A stretch of 64,000 nucleotides of DNA from Leucobacter chromiiresistens (lineage in GTDB: Bacteria; Actinomycetota; Actinomycetes; Actinomycetales; Microbacteriaceae): positions 1,116,001 to 1,180,000 of the forward strand of contig NZ_FNKB01000001.1 of assembly GCF_900102345.1 (NCBI RefSeq). The letters run 5' to 3'. Positions 59,378-64,000 of the stretch are shown here, piece after piece (the stretch's first letter is position 1; each line of letters opens with the position of its first letter). Below the pieces are notes generated by a model. The model was not told where the DNA came from, searched no databases, and saw only the letters and a program-made list of their open reading frames with translations. The position numbers were made by a program, and so were the translations under genes.

Positions 59378-59857
59378 TCACGCCCGGCCGCGGTTGCGGC
59401 GCCGGGTGCCGCGCGGGGGCCGGCCGCCGAGGAAGGAGGCGTTCGAGTCGACGATGAACCCCTGCCGCAGCGCCTCACGGCCGATGAGCATGCGGAAGAC
59501 CATCTCCTCGCGATCCGTCAGCGTTACCTCGGCCTCGATCTCGCGCCCCGCGAGCGAGATCGTCATGAGCACGACGGGCCGCAGCTGGGCGTGGCCCGAC
59601 GAGCTGCGCACGGTGCGCCGGTCGTGCACCGGGAGCTCCACCTCGACGGCATCGTCATCGGTGGCCTGCCAGGGCTGCACGAGGAAGCGCACCCACGGCG
59701 CGCCCGAGCGTTCGAACTCGACCATGTCGGTCGCGTGCATCGCCGAAGTCTGGGCGCCGGTGTCGATCTTCGCCTTGATCCACGGCACGCCGATGCCATT
59801 CAGCTTCACCCATTCACGCCACCCGGTGAGAGTGCTTGAATGGTCGGGTACGGTCAC
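59378..59857 (-). CDS. Retropepsin-like ATP-dependent zinc protease family protein (RimB-like)
   Basis: This 159-residue protein has the aspartic-protease-like loop WIKAKIDTGAQTSAMHATDM and the later block VTLTDREEMVFRMLIGREAL typical of the COG4067 family found beside RimK genes. The start GTG at 59857 gives TVPDHSSTLTGWREWVKL, the normal N-terminus. Its C-terminal tail is Arg-rich (PPRGTRRRNRGRA). In Pseudomonas, RimB modulates RimK-dependent glutamylation of ribosomal protein S6. Here it is divergent from the RimK-like gene with only 25 bp between starts. Confidence 0.84.
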   Translation of the reverse strand: MTVPDHSSTLTGWREWVKLNGIGVPWIKAKIDTGAQTSAMHATDMVEFERSGAPWVRFLVQPWQATDDDAVEVELPVHDRRTVRSSSGHAQLRPVVLMTISLAGREIEAEVTLTDREEMVFRMLIGREALRQGFIVDSNASFLGGRPPRGTRRRNRGRA

Positions 59858-59882
59858 GCATCTATTTTGGCAGGAAATCACG

Positions 59883-61076
59883 ATGAAACTCGCGATTCTT
59901 TCGCGCGCCCCGCAGGCGTACTCCACCCAGCGCCTGCAGTCCGCCGCTCTCGAGCGCGGGCACACCGTGCGCGTGCTCAACACCCTGCGCTTTGCGATCG
60001 ACCTCGCGGGCGAGGCCCCCGACCTGCTGTACCGCGGCAAGCAGCTCAGCGACTACGACGCCGTGCTGCCGCGCATCGGCAGCTCGATCAGCTACTTCGG
60101 CACGGCGGTGGTGCGCCAGTTCGAGCAGATGGACGTGTACACGCCGAACACGTCGAACGGCATCGCGAACGCCCGCGACAAGCTGCGCGCGAACCAGATC
60201 CTGTCGCGCCACAACATCGAGATGCCGGCTACGGCGTTCGTGCGCAACCGCGCCGACGTGCGCCCGGCGATCGAGAGCGTCGGGGGCGCCCCGGTCGTGA
60301 TCAAGCTGCTCGAGGGCACGCAGGGCATCGGCGTGATCCTCGCGCCGCAGGTGAAGGTCGCCGAGGCCATCATCGAGACCCTGCACTCCACCCGGCAGAA
60401 CGTGCTCATCCAGCGGTTCGTGTCGGAGAGCCGAGGTCGCGACGTGCGCGCCCTCGTCATCGGCGACCGCGTGGTGGCCGCGATGCGCCGCACGGCCGGC
60501 GGAGACGAGTTCCGCTCGAACGTGCACCGCGGTGGAACGGTCGAGCCGGTGGAGCTCGACGCCGACTACGAGCAGACCGCCGTGCGGGCCGCCCAGATCA
60601 TGGGGCTGCGCGTGGCGGGCGTCGACATGCTCGAGGGCGAGGAGGGCCCGCTGGTGATGGAGGTCAACTCCTCGCCGGGCCTGCAGGGCATCGAGAGCGC
60701 GACGGGCCTCGACATCGCCGGGGCGATCATCGACTTCATCGCGAACCAGGTCAACTTCCCCGAGATCGATCTGCGGCAGCGGCTGAGCGTCTCGACGGCC
60801 TACGGGGTCGCCGAGCTCACCATGCACGGATCGGAATACGTCGGCAAGACGCTCGGCGAGCTCGGCCTCTGGGAGCGCGATGTGACGGTGCTGACGCTGC
60901 ACCGCGGCGTGCAGGTGATCCCGAACCCGCGCAAGAGCCTCGTGCTCGAGGCCGAGGATCGGCTGCTGTGCTTCGGCAAGCTCGAGGAGATGCGTTCGAT
61001 GCTCCCCGAGCGTCGGCGGCGCCGGGCGCGCGTGCGCAAGCTCTCGAAGGCGGCGCGCGAGCTCGCCGACGGCTGA
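59883..61076 (+). CDS. rimK: RimK-family ATP-grasp alpha-L-glutamate ligase with C-terminal TrkA-C-like domain
   Basis: This protein has 397 residues, against about 300 for E. coli RimK. The RimK part starts MKLAILSRAPQAYSTQRLQS and contains LPRIGSSISYFGTAVVRQFE, the ATP-grasp loop VIKLLEGTQGIGVILAPQ, LIQRFVSESRGRDVRALVIG and the metal-ligand segment VDMLEGEEGPLVMEVNSSPG. From about residue 300, GVAELTMHGSEYVGKTLGEL to PRKSLVLEAEDRLLCFGKLE looks like a TrkA/RCK C-terminal domain, which in ion channels senses nucleotides or ions. The end is very basic (RRRRRARVRKLSKAARE). It adds glutamates to the C-terminus of S6 in E. coli; the target here is inferred. Divergent from the RimB-like gene. Confidence 0.87.
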   Translation: MKLAILSRAPQAYSTQRLQSAALERGHTVRVLNTLRFAIDLAGEAPDLLYRGKQLSDYDAVLPRIGSSISYFGTAVVRQFEQMDVYTPNTSNGIANARDKLRANQILSRHNIEMPATAFVRNRADVRPAIESVGGAPVVIKLLEGTQGIGVILAPQVKVAEAIIETLHSTRQNVLIQRFVSESRGRDVRALVIGDRVVAAMRRTAGGDEFRSNVHRGGTVEPVELDADYEQTAVRAAQIMGLRVAGVDMLEGEEGPLVMEVNSSPGLQGIESATGLDIAGAIIDFIANQVNFPEIDLRQRLSVSTAYGVAELTMHGSEYVGKTLGELGLWERDVTVLTLHRGVQVIPNPRKSLVLEAEDRLLCFGKLEEMRSMLPERRRRRARVRKLSKAARELADG

Positions 61077-61093
61077 GCGCTCCGATCCGAGTC

Positions 61094-61163
61094 GGCTACG
61101 ACTTCGCCGCTGCGAGCTGGAACTCGACGGCTACGACTTCGCCGCCGTGAGCTGGAACTCGAC
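61094..61163 (-). repeat. 35-bp tandem duplication at the YceI gene 3' end
   Basis: The unit starting GGCTACGACTTCGCCGC occurs at 61094-61128 and 61129-61163 with few differences. The second copy is the end of the YceI gene, the first is a non-coding duplicate just after its stop. Confidence 0.85.
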
Positions 61164-61868
61164 GGCGCCGCTGTCTTCCACCGACACGAACCCGAGGTCG
61201 GGCGCCTCGACGCCGAAGTCGGAGAAGGTGATGGGGATCGAGCCGGCGATCTCGGCGGTGGTGCCGTCGCTGCGCACCTCGATCGCGGCGGTGACGGTGC
61301 GGGTCTGGCCGGCGATGGTGAGCTCGCCCGTGGCCTCGGTCTGCACGACGTCGCCCGAGGCGGGAGCACGCTCGAGCGTCACCGGTTCGGCGAGCACGAA
61401 CGCGGCCTCGGGGAACTCGTCGGTGCGCAGCGCCTCATCGCGGAAGTAGGCGTCGCGGTTCGCGCTGTCGGTCTCGATGCTGGCGACGTCGACGGTGAGC
61501 TCGGCGGCCGTGAGCGTGAGCCCGGTGTCGTCGATCGTGAAGGTGCCCGTCACGTCGTCGGTGCGCCCGGTGACGGTGACGTCGGTGCCGTTCAGCACCT
61601 CGTCGACGCGGTACCCGGCCTCCGAGCCGTCGGTCACGCTCCAGCCGCCGACGAGGAAGCGGGGGTCGAGCTCCGCCACCCCCGCGTCGCTCTCCGCCGT
61701 CTGATCGGGCGATCCGGGCGACGACGGCTCGGAGGCGAGCGACGGCGCGTCGGCCGCCGGCCCGGCGATCAGGTCGCGGTAGATCACGGGCCCGGCGATG
61801 GCCGCGGCGACGGCGAGCACGACGACGCCCGCGCCGACGCCGATGAGGATCTTCTGGGACTGCTTCAC
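61131..61868 (-). CDS. YceI-family lipid-binding-like protein, membrane anchored
   Basis: This 245-residue protein has a GTG start with GGGAGA upstream. One N-terminal membrane segment (ILIGVGAGVVVLAVAAAIAG) is followed by an extracytoplasmic Ser/Pro-rich linker and a YceI beta-barrel: GGWSVTDGSEAGYRVDEVLN, TGTFTIDDTGLTLTAAELTV, NRDAYFRDEALRTDEFPEAA, GELTIAGQTRTVTAAIEVRS and PITFSDFGVEAPDLGFVSVE. YceI proteins bind isoprenoid or amide lipids; TTxA-like conserved surface residues are present. Likely an envelope stress or polyprenoid-binding protein. A 35-bp duplicate of its 3' end follows the stop. Confidence 0.85.
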   Translation of the reverse strand: MKQSQKILIGVGAGVVVLAVAAAIAGPVIYRDLIAGPAADAPSLASEPSSPGSPDQTAESDAGVAELDPRFLVGGWSVTDGSEAGYRVDEVLNGTDVTVTGRTDDVTGTFTIDDTGLTLTAAELTVDVASIETDSANRDAYFRDEALRTDEFPEAAFVLAEPVTLERAPASGDVVQTEATGELTIAGQTRTVTAAIEVRSDGTTAEIAGSIPITFSDFGVEAPDLGFVSVEDSGAVEFQLTAAKS

Positions 61869-62033
61869 GGTGTCTCCCGGGGGTCGGCGCGGAGGGGCTT
61901 CGCGCTGCGGTCGGCCGAACCCCACCGCGGCGGCTGCCCGCTGCGGTGAACCCGACCCTCTGACGTCCACCCTGGCAGCGCGCGCCCGGAGGACGCCCGG
62001 GGAAGGCCGGGAGGATGCTGGGAGCGGTGCGCG

Positions 62034-62588
62034 TCAGAGCGCCGCGAGCAGCGCCTTCCAGTGCGCGCGCCACTCCTCGATGCGCTCGCCGTCGGCGAGG
62101 CCGTCGTGGCTGACCGCGAGGGTCGTCTTGTCGCCCTTCGGGGTGGCCGACACCTCGACCCGGCCCGCGCCCTCGAGGTCGAATCGTCGGAAGCTGCGCT
62201 TCTCGGTGCGCGACGTGCGCGTCGCCGACACGGTGTGGCCGAGGTGCTCGGTTCTGGAGCCGTGCGCTGCGCCCCACGCCTCGATCGCGGCGTCGCGGTC
62301 GGTCGCCAGCGTGCGGCTCGCGCTGACGCGGAAGGTTCCGGCCGACGACTGCCCGGGGACCCGCATGCCGGCGTGCTGCTCGTAGGCGATCGCGATGGCC
62401 TGCGCCCACCAGTCGGGGTTGCGGAGGTCGTCGGCGAGGGCGGCGCGGGCGATCTTCACGATCGCGGGGTGCTGCAGCGTGGGCGCGCCCTGCGCTTCGA
62501 AGAGCGCCACCCAGGCGCTCCACTCGCGCCCCGACGCCCGCTCGATCGCGGCCACGCTCTCGGGTCTGGTGCGGTTCGCCTCGTTCAT
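62034..62588 (-). CDS. SRPBCC-like protein with DUF4287-type N-terminus
   Basis: This 184-residue soluble protein starts MNEANRTRPESVAAIERASG, which resembles the short DUF4287 segment (helix, then REWSAWVALFEAQGAPTLQH). It continues with PDWWAQAIAIAYEQHAGMRV and a SRPBCC/AHSA1-like beta domain ending VEVSATPKGDKTTLAVSHDG and an EEWRAHWKALLAAL helix. The ATG follows GAAAGGCGG. Function is unknown. Confidence 0.66.
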   Translation of the reverse strand: MNEANRTRPESVAAIERASGREWSAWVALFEAQGAPTLQHPAIVKIARAALADDLRNPDWWAQAIAIAYEQHAGMRVPGQSSAGTFRVSASRTLATDRDAAIEAWGAAHGSRTEHLGHTVSATRTSRTEKRSFRRFDLEGAGRVEVSATPKGDKTTLAVSHDGLADGERIEEWRAHWKALLAAL

Positions 62589-62731
62589 GGGCCGCCTTTC
62601 GCTGCTCGCCGTGGTGCACTGCGCGGGGGAGGGGCGCCGCGCGCTGCCCGCGCTGCCCGCGCTGCCGTGCGCCGCCCCGCGCTGCGCGTTGCGCTCAGTG
62701 TAGCGGCGCGGTGCATGCTTGAATAAGAGGC

Positions 62732-64000
62732 ATGGAGGCATCGGGGGCGGGGCGCGAGGGGCGACGCCACGTCGAGCACGTGTCGTCGCAGCACCGGCCC
62801 GCCGGGATCGCCGACTCGCAGTGGCCCGCCGACGTCGCGGGGTCGGCGCCCGAGCCGCAGGAGTACCGGGTCGACCTCGAGCGCATCCGCTTCTCCTCGT
62901 ACTTCGCCCGGCTCTCCGATGTGACGCAGGTGGTGCCGCAGACGGGCGTGGGCCCGGTCATGCACAACCGGCTCACCCACTCGCTCAAGGTGAGCGCCGT
63001 CGCGCGGGTGATCGCGGCCCAGCTCGCCGGGCGCGCCGCCCGCCACGCCGACTTCGTGCGCGGCGATCTCCCCGAGGACGACGGGGTCGGCGCGATCATC
63101 GCCCGCCTCGGCGGCTGCGACACGATCGTCGCGCAGGCGGCGGCGCACGCCCACGATCTCGGGCATCCGCCGTTCGGGCATCTCGGCGAACGGGTGCTCG
63201 ACCGGGTGGCGCGGGATCGGCTCGGCCTCGCCGAGGGGTTCGAGGGCAACGCGCAGAGCTTCCGCATTCTGACGCAGCTCGACACGCTCGGGCGCGACTT
63301 CCCGGGCTTGAACCTCACGGCGGCGACGCGCGCGGCGACGCTGAAGTACCCGTGGACGCGCGGGGCGTGGGTCGGGGTCTCGACCGATGACCGCGCGGCA
63401 CCCGATCGCCCCCGCGGCGTCGGGGTCGATACGGAGAACGGCGCGGAGAAGTTCTCGGTGTACGCGCTCGACGTCGTCGAGATGGAGACGGCGCTCGCCC
63501 CCTTCCCGCATATCGCGGACGGCGTGCAGACGGTCGAGTGCGCCGTCATGGATCTCGCCGACGACATCGCCTACGCGGTGCACGATCTCGACGACTTCAC
63601 GCGGGCGGGGGTGCTGCAGCAGTCGTCGGTCGCCGGCGAGTTCCGAGCCTGGCTCGATCATGCAGGAGCACTGGCCGGAGAGCCTGACGACGCCGTGCGA
63701 TCGGCGTGGCGCACCCCGGGTCGGTCGCTCGAATTGCTCTGGCGGCGACTCCACGCGAAAGACGGCTGGATCGCGGATCGCGATGCGTTCCGCACCGCCG
63801 TGCGTCGGGTGAGCGAGGAGGTGGGGGAGACCCTGCTGGCCGCCCCGTACGACGGCGGCATCGACAGCGAGCGGTCGGTCTCCGACTTCACGCGGCGCTG
63901 GATCGACCACCTGCGCACGTCGATCGTGGTGGAGGAGCGCCCGCACGTGCGCAGCGGCCACGTGCGCCTGAACACGCAGGCGTGGCACGAGGTGATGGTG
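62732..64000 (+). CDS. Deoxyguanosinetriphosphate triphosphohydrolase-like protein, 3' end outside window
   Basis: The frame runs 423 codons from the ATG at 62732 to the window edge without a stop. HD-superfamily motifs are clear: MHNRLTHSLKVSAVARVIAA holds the first histidine and AAAHAHDLGHPPFGHLGERV the HD dyad. EGNAQSFRILTQLDTLGRDF and MDLADDIAYAVHDLDDF, with the later metal-site Asp, fit the dGTPase family. The enzyme cleaves dGTP or other dNTPs to nucleoside and triphosphate. An N-terminal Arg/Ser-rich stretch precedes the fold. The gene lies divergent from the SRPBCC-like gene; no ribosome-binding site stronger than AAGAGG is seen. Confidence 0.92.
   Translation, partial: MEASGAGREGRRHVEHVSSQHRPAGIADSQWPADVAGSAPEPQEYRVDLERIRFSSYFARLSDVTQVVPQTGVGPVMHNRLTHSLKVSAVARVIAAQLAGRAARHADFVRGDLPEDDGVGAIIARLGGCDTIVAQAAAHAHDLGHPPFGHLGERVLDRVARDRLGLAEGFEGNAQSFRILTQLDTLGRDFPGLNLTAATRAATLKYPWTRGAWVGVSTDDRAAPDRPRGVGVDTENGAEKFSVYALDVVEMETALAPFPHIADGVQTVECAVMDLADDIAYAVHDLDDFTRAGVLQQSSVAGEFRAWLDHAGALAGEPDDAVRSAWRTPGRSLELLWRRLHAKDGWIADRDAFRTAVRRVSEEVGETLLAAPYDGGIDSERSVSDFTRRWIDHLRTSIVVEERPHVRSGHVRLNTQAWHEVMV

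Overview
The window is a high-GC, gene-dense bacterial chromosome segment. Most genes have strong G/C at the third codon position, many starts are GTG, and many neighbours overlap by ATGA, GTGA or TGATG. Several families are typical of Actinobacteria: a biotin carboxylase/BCCP fusion of AccA3 type, a HadA/HadB-like hydratase pair, a ferrochelatase of the coproporphyrin branch, META-domain and PepSY-type lipoproteins, and a BaeRF2 protein. I infer a member of Microbacteriaceae, perhaps close to Leucobacter, but no rRNA or marker gene in the window proves this.

Layout. Positions 1-7500 look like an acquired island of lower GC. It holds a 5'-truncated UvrA paralogue, an FAD amine-oxidase-like gene, an operon of formaldehyde dehydrogenase, DJ-1/PfpI protein and small monooxygenase, and a decayed IS3-family element. 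Its right edge is a tRNA-Ser(UGA) sequence that is convincing only from the anticodon loop to the CCA end, as expected for an integration site. Two paralogous immunity-like genes (7619-8753) follow. Then come a pair of translationally coupled glycosyltransferases (8978-12447) and an NCS2 nucleobase permease.

Positions 14264-23727 form a probable Amadori-compound (fructosamine) utilisation locus. It has two FrlB-like deglycases, a FrlD-like kinase, a FrlC-like epimerase, a carbohydrate ABC importer without its own ATPase, and two regulators (GntR/UTRA and LacI). Palindromic candidate operators lie in both divergent promoter regions. After a small membrane protein, two tRNA genes (Thr, Met) and a lipoprotein, 25945-33948 carries an LLM flavoenzyme, a GH65 phosphorylase or hydrolase, a BaeRF2 protein, a pyruvate-oxidase-like ThDP enzyme and an aldehyde dehydrogenase.

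Positions 34054-40896 hold a CsbD-like stress protein, ferrochelatase, and a neighbourhood with a BLUF blue-light sensor flanked by two paralogous MarR regulators. Next are a metabolite:H+ symporter (41059), a FUSC-type membrane protein, a luciferase-like monooxygenase, and the acyl-CoA carboxylase alpha chain. The latter is divergent from a compact six-gene run: HadA-like, HadB-like, murB, a DUF2520 reductase, panC and panB. A pair of PLP sulfur-amino-acid enzymes, a repeat-rich intergenic region and a surface-anchored trypsin-like protease come next.

The right end has a META lipoprotein, an N-formylglutamate-amidohydrolase-like protein, a divergent RimB-like/RimK-like pair, a YceI protein, an SRPBCC-like protein and a dGTPase cut by the window edge. 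Unusual non-coding structure includes an ~80-bp element shared by the 3' ends of two unrelated genes, a G14 tract upstream of the formaldehyde dehydrogenase gene, a perfect 27-bp inverted repeat, and a shared ACAC-N5-GTGT palindrome.
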